A stretch of 64,000 bases of DNA from NCBI RefSeq assembly GCF_900091565.1, contig NZ_FMCV01000005.1:239352-303351 (forward strand), read 5' to 3'. A model generated the notes under the pieces. That model was given only the letters and a program-made list of their open reading frames with translations. It was not told the origin of the DNA and ran no database searches. Origin of the DNA: Micromonospora marina. GTDB taxonomy: Bacteria; Actinomycetota; Actinomycetes; Mycobacteriales; Micromonosporaceae. Of this stretch, positions 32,829 through 42,789 are shown piece after piece (the first letter of the stretch is position 1; each line of letters opens with the position of its first letter). A program made the translations under genes and the position numbers.

Positions 32829-34001
32829 ATGCGCCGTCGTACCGTCGCTGTCGTCGCCGCCGGCCTCGCGATCGTGCTCGCGGTGACCGACGCCCACGCG
32901 GGCGACCGGCCCACCGGCGAGCGACCCGCCGGCGGCCCGGACCGGCCGGTCCCCGCCGACGCGCGCCCGGTCGCGCTCGACCTGCACGGGTTCGACGGGC
33001 GCGCCGGCTGGTCCGGCTACGACCTGACCCGACCCCACGTCGTCGCGACCGGGTTGGAAGCGCCGTGGGGGCTGGACTTCCTGCCCGACGGCAGCGCCCT
33101 GGTCGCGCAGCGGGACTCCGGCACGATCCTGCGCGTACGCCCGGGACGCCCGGCCCGGCAGGTGGCCCGCATCGCCGACGTGGCCGCGGGCGGCGAAGCG
33201 GGCCTGCTCGGCCTGGCGGTCTCCCCCCGCTACCGCCGCGACCGGTGGGTCTACGCCGCCTACACCACCGCTGCCGACATCCGGATCGTCCGATTCCGTC
33301 TCGGCTCGTCGCGGCCGCCGCAGGTGCTGGTCAGCGGCATCGCCCGCAGCGCCGTCCACGACGGCGGCCGGATCGCGTTCGGCCCCGACGGCATGCTCTA
33401 CGCCGGCATCGGCGACGCCGGGGTTGCCGCCCGCGCGCAGGACCTGACCAGCCGCAACGGCAAGATCCTGCGGATCCGCCCGGACGGCGGCGTGCCGGCG
33501 GGCAACCCGTTCCCCGGCTCGCTCGTCTACAGCTACGGCCACCGCAACGTGCAGGGCCTCGCCTGGGACCGGCACGGGCGGCTGTTCGCCACCGAGTTCG
33601 GGCAGAACACCTGGGACGAGGTGAACCGGATCGTGCCCGGCGGCAACTACGGCTGGCCGCTGGTCGAGGGCGTCGCCGGTGATCCCCGCTTCCGCGACCC
33701 GGTCGTCGTCTGGCCGCCCGCGCAGGCGTCTCCGAGCGGCGCCGCGTTCACCAGGGGCACGCTCTACGTCGCCGCGCTGCGCGGCGCCCGGCTCTGGGCG
33801 GTGCCCGTCGACAACGCCGGCCACGTCGGCGTACCCGTGGCGGAGCTGGCCGGCACGTGGGGCCGCCTGCGTACCGTCGAGGTGGCCCCCGACGGCGCGC
33901 TCTGGGTGGCGACCAGCAACCGCGACGGCCGCGGCACCCCGGCGGCCGGCGACGACCGCATCCTCCGCTTCCCGCTCACCCACCGCCGCCCCACGATCTG
34001 A
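32829..34001 (+). CDS. secreted PQQ-type sugar dehydrogenase (GDH/sorbosone DH family)
   Basis: 390 residues. ATG behind GGGGAG starts a cleavable signal peptide (MRRRTVAVVAAGLAIVLAVT, DAHA). The beta-propeller shows the soluble glucose/sorbosone dehydrogenase signature: GLEAPWGLDFLPDG, GGEAGLLGLAVSPRY, HDGGRIAFGPDGMLYAGIGD, LTSRNGKILRI, YSYGHRNVQGLAWD and TEFGQNTWDEVNRI. It should bind PQQ and oxidise sugars outside the cell; no PQQ synthesis genes are visible here. Divergent from the ligase operon, so the 86-bp gap holds both control regions. Confidence 0.93.
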   Translation: MRRRTVAVVAAGLAIVLAVTDAHAGDRPTGERPAGGPDRPVPADARPVALDLHGFDGRAGWSGYDLTRPHVVATGLEAPWGLDFLPDGSALVAQRDSGTILRVRPGRPARQVARIADVAAGGEAGLLGLAVSPRYRRDRWVYAAYTTAADIRIVRFRLGSSRPPQVLVSGIARSAVHDGGRIAFGPDGMLYAGIGDAGVAARAQDLTSRNGKILRIRPDGGVPAGNPFPGSLVYSYGHRNVQGLAWDRHGRLFATEFGQNTWDEVNRIVPGGNYGWPLVEGVAGDPRFRDPVVVWPPAQASPSGAAFTRGTLYVAALRGARLWAVPVDNAGHVGVPVAELAGTWGRLRTVEVAPDGALWVATSNRDGRGTPAAGDDRILRFPLTHRRPTI

Positions 34002-34070
34002 CCCCTGGGGTACGCGGACAGCCCACCCCGCGTCAGTCACGAACCCGCGCCCAGGCCAGGAAACGGCCCA

Positions 34071-34403
34071 TCACCGCGGCCTTCGGGCGATCGCACGCGC
34101 CTCGTCGTCGCTGAGTGGAAGGAACCAGAAGAACCGCCTGACGATCTCGGGCGGTTCCGGCCCTTCGACGTGACCACGCAGGTCCCGAATCGCGCCGCGG
34201 GCGAGGAACGCCATCATCCGGATGAGCGCCACCGGTTCGAGCTGATCGCGCGGGATGCGACGCAGGGTGGGACAAGGCCACGGCTCGCGGCAGCGCTCGC
34301 ACGACAGGTCGTCGCGGGGCGACCTTGGCGAGTTCTTGTTCGCACCGAACGACAACTCGCCAAGATCTACTGGTGACCGACCGGGAGAGGCGAACGCGGT
34401 CAT
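34071..34403 (-). CDS. small Cys-containing protein, possibly a fragment; hairpin repeat in its 5' coding part
   Basis: 110 residues if started at ATG 34403. The convincing part is the C-terminal 80 residues: DDLSCERCREPWPCPTLRRI, a possible zinc knuckle, then a helical segment ending FFWFLPLSDDEARAIARRPR. I recall short actinobacterial proteins with C-x-x-C...WPC near XRE/DUF397 genes. The first 30 residues are coded by the hairpin repeat at 34325-34363 and are not family-like, so the original start may have been lost or displaced. Whether it is expressed is unclear. Confidence 0.45.
   Translation of the reverse strand: MTAFASPGRSPVDLGELSFGANKNSPRSPRDDLSCERCREPWPCPTLRRIPRDQLEPVALIRMMAFLARGAIRDLRGHVEGPEPPEIVRRFFWFLPLSDDEARAIARRPR
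34325..34363. repeat. near-perfect 18-bp inverted repeat, 3-base loop
   Basis: TTGGCGAGTTCTTGTTCG (34325-34342) faces CGAACGACAACTCGCCAA (34346-34363); 16 of 18 positions pair, with loop CAC. The first 10 bp are perfect. It looks like a mobile or dispersed intergenic palindrome, different in sequence from the other hairpins in this window. It lies between two decayed or doubtful genes. Confidence 0.88.
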
Positions 34404-34555
34404 GGATGTGGGCGGCACGAGGTGGCGCACAGCGACCCGCAGCGGCAACACCGACTGCGTCCAGCAAGGACCGCGACGGCGGCACCCTCTACGGCACGCC
34501 GTCGTCGTGGCGAGCGTTCGTCGTGTTGGCCGAACAGATCGGGCCTGCGACCTGA
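34402..34555 (+). pseudogene. DUF397 gene remnant, frameshifted and shortened
   Basis: ATG opens MDVGGTRWRTATRSGNTDCV, the unmistakable DUF397 N-terminus (W-R-K/T-S/A-x-R-S-G-N). The other half of the domain, SKDRDGGTLYGTPSSWRAFV, ends at a TGA but lies in the next frame, and the central strand that should connect them (usually EVA...VAVRD) is missing. So the gene has a short internal deletion that shifts frame. DUF397 proteins normally sit next to XRE regulators; none is intact here. Together with the neighbouring hairpin and fragment this marks a decayed XRE/DUF397 locus. Confidence 0.75.
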
Positions 34556-34595
34556 CCGGCAAAGCCAACAACGAGTTCTCCGGACGGCCCGGCGG

Positions 34596-34973
34596 TCAGA
34601 TCGGCTGGACCCAGGCGGATCGCCACTGCGGGGACGGGTCCGCGCCGAGGCTCGTCCAGTACTCCCGCGCGTCGACGATCCGCCCGTCGCGCACCGTCCA
34701 GAACGACGCGACCCGGTGCACGCCCATCCCCTCGTGCGGCACCTCCACCTCGGACACCACGGTGTCGCCGGACGCCACCACCCGCAGTACCCGGATCGAC
34801 CAGCCCTCCGGGTACTCGGCGTTGACCTTCACGTAGTTCTCGCGGCCCACGATCCGTTCGGCGCTGACCGGCCACTCGACCACCACGTCGTCGGCCAGCA
34901 GGTCACCGACGCCGGTCCAGTCCCGGGCCTGCATGCGATCCCACAACGCGCTTACCACAGCTTCCGAGTCCAT
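34596..34973 (-). CDS. SnoaL-like/NTF2-fold protein
   Basis: 125 residues from ATG (MDSEAVVSALWDRMQARDWT). The NTF2-like pattern is clear: helix with ALWDRMQARDW, LLADDVVVEWPVSAERIVG, then strands RVLRVVASGDTVVSEVEVPH, HRVASFWTVRDGRIVDAREYW. These small cone-shaped proteins are either isomerases/hydrolases or non-catalytic ligand binders. It lies 29 bases downstream of the APC permease stop, so it may be read through from it. Specific role unknown. Confidence 0.88.
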   Translation of the reverse strand: MDSEAVVSALWDRMQARDWTGVGDLLADDVVVEWPVSAERIVGRENYVKVNAEYPEGWSIRVLRVVASGDTVVSEVEVPHEGMGVHRVASFWTVRDGRIVDAREYWTSLGADPSPQWRSAWVQPI

Positions 34974-35002
34974 GGCCGGATCATGGCAGGCCCCACCGAC
35001 AG

Positions 35003-36577
35003 CTACGACGGCTCGGCGGGCTCGGGCTCGGGCTCGGGCTGGTCGACGGTGCGGCGCGGGCCGGTGAACCACTTGCGGGCCGAGGCGTACCACCAGATGG
35101 CGACGCCGAGCAGCACGCCGCCGACCGCGATCGGCGCGTAGTTGACCGCCGTCCAGCTGAAGTCGGGATTGCCTGGTACACCCGCCGGGACGATCGGCAG
35201 CACGAAGTAGACCGAGATGACGGCGATCTCGACCACCGCGATCCAGCCGAGCAGCTTGTAGCGCCGGCCGAGCGTCCACGGGCCCGGGGTGAACCGGTCG
35301 CCCATCCGCAGCCGCAGGAAGATCGGGATGATGAAGGACAGGTACAGCCCGATCACCGCGACCGACACCACCGCGTAGAACGCCACCGGGATGCCGCCGC
35401 GCTGGTAGAGCGCGGGCAGCGTGAGCACCAGCCCGGCCAGCGTCGCGCCGATGATGGCGTTGACGGGCGTGCCGTTGCGGTTCACCTTCGACCAGAGTTT
35501 CCAGCCGGGCACCGCGCGGTCGCGGCTGAACGCGTACGCCATCCGCGACATCGACGTCACGCAGCTCATGCCGCAGAAGAACTGCCCGATGGTGGAGATG
35601 ATGATGACGGCCTTGAAGAAGAACGGCGTCAGCGCGCTCTCGAAGATCGCCCCGGAGAAGCCGCCCGCCTCGTTGATCGCGTCCACGTCGGTGGCCGCGA
35701 ACAGGAACGCCAGCAGCAGGATCCAGCCGCCCACCGCGGAGTAGAAGATCGACCGCCACAGCCCCTGGGCGGCGGCCTTGGACGCTCCCCGGGTCTCCTC
35801 GGAGACGTGCGCGCAGGCGTCGAAGCCGGTGATCGTGTACTGCGTGAGCAGGAAGCCCAGCGGCAGCACGTAGAACCAGAACGCCAGTCCGCCGCTGTCG
35901 CCGTCACCGAAGCCGGAGTTGTTGAACCGCTCGGTGAACACGAACCGGAAGCTCTGGTGGTCGTCCGGAACCAGCACCAGGATCAGCACCACAGCGGCCG
36001 CGCCGGCCACGTGCCACCAGACCGAGACGTTCTGGAGTACGTCGATGATGCGGTGCCCGTAGATGTTGATCAGCCCGTGCAGGGCGAGGATCACCACGAA
36101 CAGCCCGAACGTCTGATGCCCGGTGCCGGCCCAGCCGTCGAACAGCGCCGACAGCGTCAGGTTGAGGAACGTGGCGCAGCCGTAGTCGACCGACGCGGTC
36201 ACCGCGACCAGCCCGATCAGGTTGAGCCAGCCGGTGAACCAGCCGTGCACCGGCCGGCCCATCTTCGCCGCCCACCAGTAGATCCCGCCCGCTGTCGGGT
36301 ACGCCGACACCAGCTCGGCCAGGCAGAAGCCGATGATCAGGATGAACAGCGAGATCAGCGGCCAGCCCCAGGAGACCGCCACCGGGCCGCCGTTGTTCCA
36401 CGCCTGGCCGAACGTGGTGAAGCAGCCGGCCAGGATCGAGATGATGGAGAACGAGATCGCGAAGTTGGAGAAGCCGCTCCACTTGCGGCGCAGCTCCTGT
36501 TTGTAGCCGAGTTCGGCGAGTCGTCGGGCGTCGTCGTCCATCGGCTGCTCGGCGGTCGGCGCGGGCGTCGTGGCCAC
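35003..36577 (-). CDS. APC-family amino acid/amine permease
   Basis: 524 residues with 12 hydrophobic helices. The start GTG follows GAGGAGGTG. N-terminal text ELGYKQELRRKWSGFSNFAI with SFSIISILAGCFTTFGQAWN and LAELVSAYPTAGGIYWWAAK is the amino acid/GABA/choline-type APC signature; GFDACAHVSEETRGASKAA is the conserved loop of helices 6-7. Likely imports an amino acid, GABA or an amine. It lies near the gamma-glutamyl amine operon on the same strand, which suggests, without proof, that it feeds that pathway. The C-terminus ends in a Pro/Glu tail. Confidence 0.93.
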   Translation of the reverse strand: MATTPAPTAEQPMDDDARRLAELGYKQELRRKWSGFSNFAISFSIISILAGCFTTFGQAWNNGGPVAVSWGWPLISLFILIIGFCLAELVSAYPTAGGIYWWAAKMGRPVHGWFTGWLNLIGLVAVTASVDYGCATFLNLTLSALFDGWAGTGHQTFGLFVVILALHGLINIYGHRIIDVLQNVSVWWHVAGAAAVVLILVLVPDDHQSFRFVFTERFNNSGFGDGDSGGLAFWFYVLPLGFLLTQYTITGFDACAHVSEETRGASKAAAQGLWRSIFYSAVGGWILLLAFLFAATDVDAINEAGGFSGAIFESALTPFFFKAVIIISTIGQFFCGMSCVTSMSRMAYAFSRDRAVPGWKLWSKVNRNGTPVNAIIGATLAGLVLTLPALYQRGGIPVAFYAVVSVAVIGLYLSFIIPIFLRLRMGDRFTPGPWTLGRRYKLLGWIAVVEIAVISVYFVLPIVPAGVPGNPDFSWTAVNYAPIAVGGVLLGVAIWWYASARKWFTGPRRTVDQPEPEPEPAEPS

Positions 36578-36839
36578 TGCACACCTCCTCGAGGCGATGC
36601 TCGTGCGAGTGCTCGCAGTGTGCTCCCGGCCGATCAAGGCGGTCAATACGTACCCCGGTAATTGCGTTGTCGGCCGATCCCGCCCGGGGCATCATTGTGG
36701 GCGTGACCAGGCCCGACCCGACGGGCCGGCACCGGGCGCTCGGCAACGCCCGGTCCGCGGCGGCGCGCGGCGTCCACCTCTCTCTCACTGATGTACGGCG
36801 ATCGGCCGTACCCTCCGGACGCCCCGCGCCGCCGCACCT

Positions 36840-37340
36840 CTAGGCGAACAGCAGCCCCGCGACCCACAGCGCGGCGATCATCAGGCCGGCGGTGAACTCC
36901 AGGACCATCGACAGCCCGGCCGCCTTGAGTGCCTGCACCGTGGCCGGCCAGGCCAGCCGGGTGTCGCCGAGCCGCAGCCGCTCGGCGCCGAAGATGCCGC
37001 CGACGAACCCGATCGGCAGCCCGACCACCGGGATCACGAAGAACCCGACCACGCCGAGCAGCCCGCCGGCCAGCAGCGACGTGGTCGGCACCCCGGTCCG
37101 CTTCAGGTTGCGCCCCGGCCAGAGGTACTTGAGCACGGTGCCGCCGGCGGCGAGCACCGTGGCGGCGGCGAGCACCGCCCAGCGGCCCGGCCCGGCGTCG
37201 CCGAACAGCGTCCACACCAGCACGCCGCCCCAGCACAGTGGCAACGCCGGCAACCCGGGCACCACCACTCCGGCCAGGCCGGCGACGATCGCCAGCGCGG
37301 CGACCACCGACACCACGGCCTGCGAATCGGTGAGGCTCAA
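36840..37340 (-). CDS. DUF456 membrane protein
   Basis: 166 residues, about five helices. GLAGVVVPGLPALPLCWGGV near the start and GGLLGVVGFFVIPVVGLPIG with FVGGIFGAERLR in the second half are the glycine-rich repeats typical of DUF456. It also fits the family length of about 160. No substrate or function is known to me. The 37390-37427 hairpin lies just upstream and separates it from the GGDEF-EAL gene. Confidence 0.92.
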   Translation of the reverse strand: MSLTDSQAVVSVVAALAIVAGLAGVVVPGLPALPLCWGGVLVWTLFGDAGPGRWAVLAAATVLAAGGTVLKYLWPGRNLKRTGVPTTSLLAGGLLGVVGFFVIPVVGLPIGFVGGIFGAERLRLGDTRLAWPATVQALKAAGLSMVLEFTAGLMIAALWVAGLLFA

Positions 37341-37389
37341 CCGGTTCTCCCTTCCTCGCCTGCCGCGTCTGCGCGGAAGGTGTTAAGCG

Positions 37390-37427
37390 GGGCCCCCTCC
37401 TCTACCGGAGGCGTTAAGAGGGGGCCC
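37390..37427 (-). terminator. GGGCCC hairpin after the GGDEF-EAL gene
   Basis: Arms GGGCCCCCTC (37390-37399) and GAGGGGGCCC (37418-37427) are perfectly complementary with an 18-base loop. Two direct copies of GTTAAG followed by a GGGGCCC run (37382 and 37413) form the element, so it is both a direct and an inverted repeat. It starts five bases beyond the GGDEF-EAL stop and is a likely terminator. I recall the same text recurring in Micromonospora genomes. Confidence 0.75.
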
Positions 37428-37431
37428 TTCC

Positions 37432-39582
37432 TTACCCGCCCAGGCGGGCGCGGATGCCGTCGGCGGGCATGGGGGCGCCGAACAGCCGACCCTGCCCGGT
37501 GTCGCAGCGCAGCGCCCGCAGCCGTTCGGCCTGCACCTCGGTCTCCACCGCCTCGGCCGTCACCGACAGCTCCAGCGCGTGCGCCAGCCGGACCAGCGCG
37601 TCCACGATCCGCTCGTCCCGGTGGTCGGCGACCGCGTCGGCGCCGTCGCCGCGTATCCCCTCGACGAACGGGCCGGCCAGCTTCACGCAGTGGATCGGCA
37701 GCCGCCGCAGGTACGCCAGGTTCGAGTAGCCGGTGCCGAAGTCGTCGATGGCCAGGCGCAGCCCGAGGCCGGCCAGCTGGTGCAGCGTCCGCAACGGCTC
37801 CCCGGCACTGCCCATGACGGCGCTCTCGGTCAGTTCCAGCTGCAACAGCTCGGCGGGCAGGCCGGTGTGCTGCAACGCCTCGGCCACCGTCTCCACGATC
37901 GCCGGGTCGTCGGCCTGCCGGGCGGCCAGGTTGACGCTCACCACCGGCCTGGTGTCCGGGTACGCGCGCCGCCACGACTCGGCGTCGCGGCACGCCTGCC
38001 GCAGCACCCAGGCACCGAGCCGGACGATCAGGCCGGTCTCCTCGGCCAGCCCGATGAACCGGTCCGGCCCGATCAGCCCCAGCTCCGGATGCTGCCAGCG
38101 CACCAGCGCCTCGACCGTCACCATCGTGCCGTCCAGCAGCGACACGATCGGCTGGTAGTGCAGCACGAACTCGCCCCGGTCCAGCGCGGCGGGCAGGTTC
38201 GCGGCCAGCGCGGAGCGGGCGATGTCGGCGGCGCTGCGCTCCGGGTCGTACACCGCCCAGCGGCCCCGGCCCTCCGCCTTGGCCCAGTAGAGCGTGGTGT
38301 CGGCGGCCTTCATCAGGTCGCCGACGCTCGTCTCCGCCGCCGGGCACTCCACGATGCCGATGCTGGCCGAGACGGCGAGCTGCTGGTCACCGACGTGCAC
38401 CGGTGCGGACACCGCGGCCAGGGCCAGCTCGGCGACCTCCACCGCGTCGTCGATGCCACCGTCGGAGTCGACCAGGATGACGAACTCGTCGCCGCCCATC
38501 CGGGCCACCAGGTGACCGCGGCCGGCCACGCAGTCGCTGAGCCGCCGGGCGATCACCTTGAGCAGCCGGTCGCCCAGGTCGTGACCGAGGCTGTCGTTGA
38601 CCGCCTTGAAGCCGTCCAGGTCGATGAAGCAGAGCCCGACGCGCTGGTCCGGGCCGGCGCCGTCGAAGACGTCCTCGAGTGACTCGAAGAACAGGGTCCG
38701 GTTGGGCAGGCCGGTCAGCGGGTCGTGCAGCGCCTGGAAGCGCAGCCGCTGCTGCAACTCGTACCGCTGGGTGATGTCCTCCACCATCGCCACCGTGAAC
38801 CGGGGCCGGCCGTCGTCGTGCCGGATCAGCGACACCGCGAGGTCGGTCCAGACCACGCTGCCGTCCTTGCGGTAGTAGCGCTTCTCCACCCGGGCGCTGT
38901 CCCGCTTGCCCTCGATCAGCTCCTGGTACAGCTCCCACATCCCGGAGGCATCGTCGGCGTAGGCCAGCGCCGACACGTTCATCCGCCGCATCTCCGCGAC
39001 CGTGTAGCCGAGCATGTCCGCGAAGGACTGGTTGACCTCGATGATCTGCCCGTCCACCCCGGCGATGCCGATGCCGATGGCGGCGCCGGTGAAGACCGCC
39101 CGGAACCGTGCCTCGCTGTCCCGCAGCGCCTGCTCGACGGTGTCCCGGGCCTGCCAGGCGGACCGGGCGATCCGCTCCTGCTGGCTGAAGACCCGGTCGC
39201 GCAGCGCGCGGGCGAACCCGGCCGCGAACGCGCCCTGGAGCAGAGCGACCCGCTCGCGCAGTTCCGGCGACTCCGTCCGCGACGGCAGCACCCACTGCAG
39301 GAACCGGTCGCCGAGTGCCTGCACCGACCAGTCGAGTACGCCGGGCTCGGTGAGGTGCGCCTCGACCAGGGCACGCCCCACCTCCTCCGCCGGGCGGGCG
39401 GAGAAGGTGGGGGCGACCAGGGCCTCGCCGAGCCGTTCGGTGAGCGGCATCAGCAGGCGCTCGGTCTCGGCCGCGCTCAGCGGCACGAACCCGATGCGGC
39501 GCACCGCCCGAGCCCACTCGGTGGCGTACGCGGCGGCGCCGGGCCGGCTGACGTCTCCCCCGTCGCTGTCCGGGGCGCGCAC
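37432..39582 (-). CDS. PAS-GGDEF-EAL cyclic-di-GMP turnover protein
   Basis: 716 residues from GTG. The N-terminal 150 are helical and unclassified (VVAPTFSARPAEEVGRALVE-like text). A PAS domain follows (FRAVFTGAAIGIGIAGVDGQ, ADMLGYTVAEMRRM), then a GGDEF domain with intact motif RMGGDEFVIL and LHDPLTGLPNRTLF, then an EAL domain with VEALVRWQHPELG, VNLAARQ and DDFGTGYSNLAYL. Both halves keep catalytic residues, so either synthesis or hydrolysis of c-di-GMP is possible. No membrane helix, so it is cytosolic. It starts five bases after the methyltransferase gene, likely an operon. Confidence 0.93.
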   Translation of the reverse strand: MRAPDSDGGDVSRPGAAAYATEWARAVRRIGFVPLSAAETERLLMPLTERLGEALVAPTFSARPAEEVGRALVEAHLTEPGVLDWSVQALGDRFLQWVLPSRTESPELRERVALLQGAFAAGFARALRDRVFSQQERIARSAWQARDTVEQALRDSEARFRAVFTGAAIGIGIAGVDGQIIEVNQSFADMLGYTVAEMRRMNVSALAYADDASGMWELYQELIEGKRDSARVEKRYYRKDGSVVWTDLAVSLIRHDDGRPRFTVAMVEDITQRYELQQRLRFQALHDPLTGLPNRTLFFESLEDVFDGAGPDQRVGLCFIDLDGFKAVNDSLGHDLGDRLLKVIARRLSDCVAGRGHLVARMGGDEFVILVDSDGGIDDAVEVAELALAAVSAPVHVGDQQLAVSASIGIVECPAAETSVGDLMKAADTTLYWAKAEGRGRWAVYDPERSAADIARSALAANLPAALDRGEFVLHYQPIVSLLDGTMVTVEALVRWQHPELGLIGPDRFIGLAEETGLIVRLGAWVLRQACRDAESWRRAYPDTRPVVSVNLAARQADDPAIVETVAEALQHTGLPAELLQLELTESAVMGSAGEPLRTLHQLAGLGLRLAIDDFGTGYSNLAYLRRLPIHCVKLAGPFVEGIRGDGADAVADHRDERIVDALVRLAHALELSVTAEAVETEVQAERLRALRCDTGQGRLFGAPMPADGIRARLGG

Positions 39583-39586
39583 GGTC

Positions 39587-40405
39587 TCAGCCGGCGGCGC
39601 GGTCGTGCCGGGCGACGCCGCCGAAGGCTCCGAACCGCTCCGGGTGCTCGTCCACGTCCGACGGGGAGTCGGGCCGCCACAGCGGCATGTGCACCACGCC
39701 CGGTTCGAGGATCGTCCAGTCACCGAAGAAGCCGGTGATCTCGGCCCGCGAGCGCAACGTGATCTCGGTGGCGGTACGCGCCGACAGCCGCTGCGCGTCA
39801 AGCATCTCCTGCGGCTGGTCCTCGAACGTGGAGTGGGAGATGACCAGGTAGCTGCCGGGCGCGGCGGCGGCGCGCAGCGTGGCCAGGATGTCGGCCGGGC
39901 GGTCGGCGTCCGGCACGAAGTGCACCACGCCGGCGAGCAGGATGCCCAGCGGCCGGTCGAAGTCGATCAGGCCGCTGGCGCGGGCGTGGTCCAGGATCAG
40001 CTTCGGCTCGCGCAGGTCGGCCAGGATCGCGGTGGCCCGGTCGTTGCCGGCGAGCAGTTCGTGGCTGTGCGCCACGGCGACCGGGTCGGTGTCGACGTAC
40101 ACGATGCGGGCGTCCGGGTCGGCGGCCTGGGCGACCTCGTGCACGTTGCCGACGGTGGGGATGCCGGAACCGATGTCGAGGAACTGGTCGATGCCGGCGT
40201 CGAGCAGCACCCGTACGGCCCGGCGCAGGAACTCCCGCCCGGAACGCATGGTGGCGGCCAGGTTCGGCGTCATGGCCGCGATCTGCTCGGCGAGCTGCCG
40301 GTCGATCTCGAAGTTGTGCGCCCCACCCAGGAAGTAGTCGTAGACCCGGGCGGCGCTCGGCCGGCTCAGGTCGATCTCGGTGGGCAGGCTCTCCGGCGTC
40401 TGCAT
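39587..40405 (-). CDS. DUF574 SAM-dependent methyltransferase-like protein
   Basis: 272 residues. The actinobacterial DUF574 pattern is clear: LSRPSAARVYDYFLGGAHNF, FLRRAVRVLLDAGIDQFLDI with GSGIPTVGNVHEVAQAADPD, then YVDTDPVAVAHSHELL. The LDIGSG and VDTDP elements match SAM sites I and II, although a methyl acceptor is not known for this expanded family. The ATG is chosen where the family begins; upstream filler is not protein-like. It sits directly before the c-di-GMP gene. Confidence 0.92.
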   Translation of the reverse strand: MQTPESLPTEIDLSRPSAARVYDYFLGGAHNFEIDRQLAEQIAAMTPNLAATMRSGREFLRRAVRVLLDAGIDQFLDIGSGIPTVGNVHEVAQAADPDARIVYVDTDPVAVAHSHELLAGNDRATAILADLREPKLILDHARASGLIDFDRPLGILLAGVVHFVPDADRPADILATLRAAAAPGSYLVISHSTFEDQPQEMLDAQRLSARTATEITLRSRAEITGFFGDWTILEPGVVHMPLWRPDSPSDVDEHPERFGAFGGVARHDRAAG

Positions 40406-40521
40406 CGCTCGGTCCCCCAGGTCGTCGTCCGCCGTCGATGGCGGATCATGTGGTCCAGACCACTCTAGGCTGGTACGGCCAGGTATGGGAGATCCGCCGG
40501 AGGCGATGCCGGCGGCCCGGG

Positions 40522-41727
<1,206 letters not shown>

Positions 41728-41823
41728 CGCGCGTACGTCCTTCGGGGGTGGGAAGGGGTCGGGGCGGGTCGCGGGGGTACCCGGCGCCAGGATATCCGTG
41801 ACCCGAGCGGATAGGTTTGCCGC

Positions 41824-42789
41824 ATGTCCGGGGCTCAGTTCAGCGCAGAGACCAGCGGCGGCGGCGCGTTCGTCCGCCAGCCCAACCGGTTCACCGGCCG
41901 GGTCACCCCGCACTCCACAGCACCGGAGGGCGGCGGGCCGGACGATCAGGGGCGCTGGCCCCTGGAGGCGGGCCGCTACCGGCTGATCTGGTGCCGGGCC
42001 TGCCCGTGGGCGCACCGGGCCCGGATCGTGCGCGGCCTGCTCGGCCTGGACGAGGTAATCTCGCTGGGCACCGTCGACCCGATCCGGGACGAGCGGGGCT
42101 GGCGGTTCGCGCTCGACCCGGACGGCTTCGACCCGGTGCTCGGCATCGGTTTCCTGTCCGAGGCGTACCTGTCCACCGACAGGGACTACACCGGCCGGGT
42201 GACAGTGCCGGCGCTCGTGGACACGCTCACCGGGCGGGTGGTGACGAACGACTACCCGCAGCTCACGCTGGACCTCTCGACCGAGTGGCGGCGGTTCCAC
42301 GCGCCGGACGCGCCCGATCTCTACCCGGTCGAGCTGCGCCCGGAGATGGACGCGCTCATGGCGGAGATCCACCGGGACGTCAACAATGGCGTCTACCGCT
42401 GCGGCTTCGCCACCTCCCAGGAGGCGTACGACGAGGCGTTCACCGCGCTGTTCGCCCGCCTCGACGCGCTCAGCGAGCGGCTGGCCGGGCGGCGTTACCT
42501 GATGGGCGACGCGATCACCGAGGCGGACGTGCGCCTGTTCACCACGCTGGTGCGCTTCGACGTGGCGTACCACGGGCACTTCAAGTGCAACGAGCGCAAG
42601 CTCACCGAGATGCCGGTGCTCTGGGCGTACGCGCGGGACCTGTTCCAGACGCCGGGCTTCGGCGAGACGGTGGACTTCGACCACATCAAGCGGCACTACT
42701 ACGCCACCCACGACATGATCAACCCGACCCGGATCGTGCCGCTGGGCCCGGACCTGTCCGGCTGGACCACAGCGCACGGGCGTGGCTGA
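41824..42789 (+). CDS. glutathionyl-hydroquinone reductase-like (ECM4/YqjG, omega-type GST)
   Basis: 321 residues. The catalytic Cys lies in RLIWCRACPWAHRARIVRGL, the C-P-W-A motif of the xi/omega class; later HFKCNERKLTEMPVLWAYAR and FDHIKRHYYATHDMINPTRI complete the YqjG pattern. In proteobacteria the enzyme reduces glutathionyl-hydroquinones. Actinomycetes use mycothiol, so the natural thiol is probably mycothiol, which is inference. Its stop is overlapped by the start of the next gene. Confidence 0.93.
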   Translation: MSGAQFSAETSGGGAFVRQPNRFTGRVTPHSTAPEGGGPDDQGRWPLEAGRYRLIWCRACPWAHRARIVRGLLGLDEVISLGTVDPIRDERGWRFALDPDGFDPVLGIGFLSEAYLSTDRDYTGRVTVPALVDTLTGRVVTNDYPQLTLDLSTEWRRFHAPDAPDLYPVELRPEMDALMAEIHRDVNNGVYRCGFATSQEAYDEAFTALFARLDALSERLAGRRYLMGDAITEADVRLFTTLVRFDVAYHGHFKCNERKLTEMPVLWAYARDLFQTPGFGETVDFDHIKRHYYATHDMINPTRIVPLGPDLSGWTTAHGRG

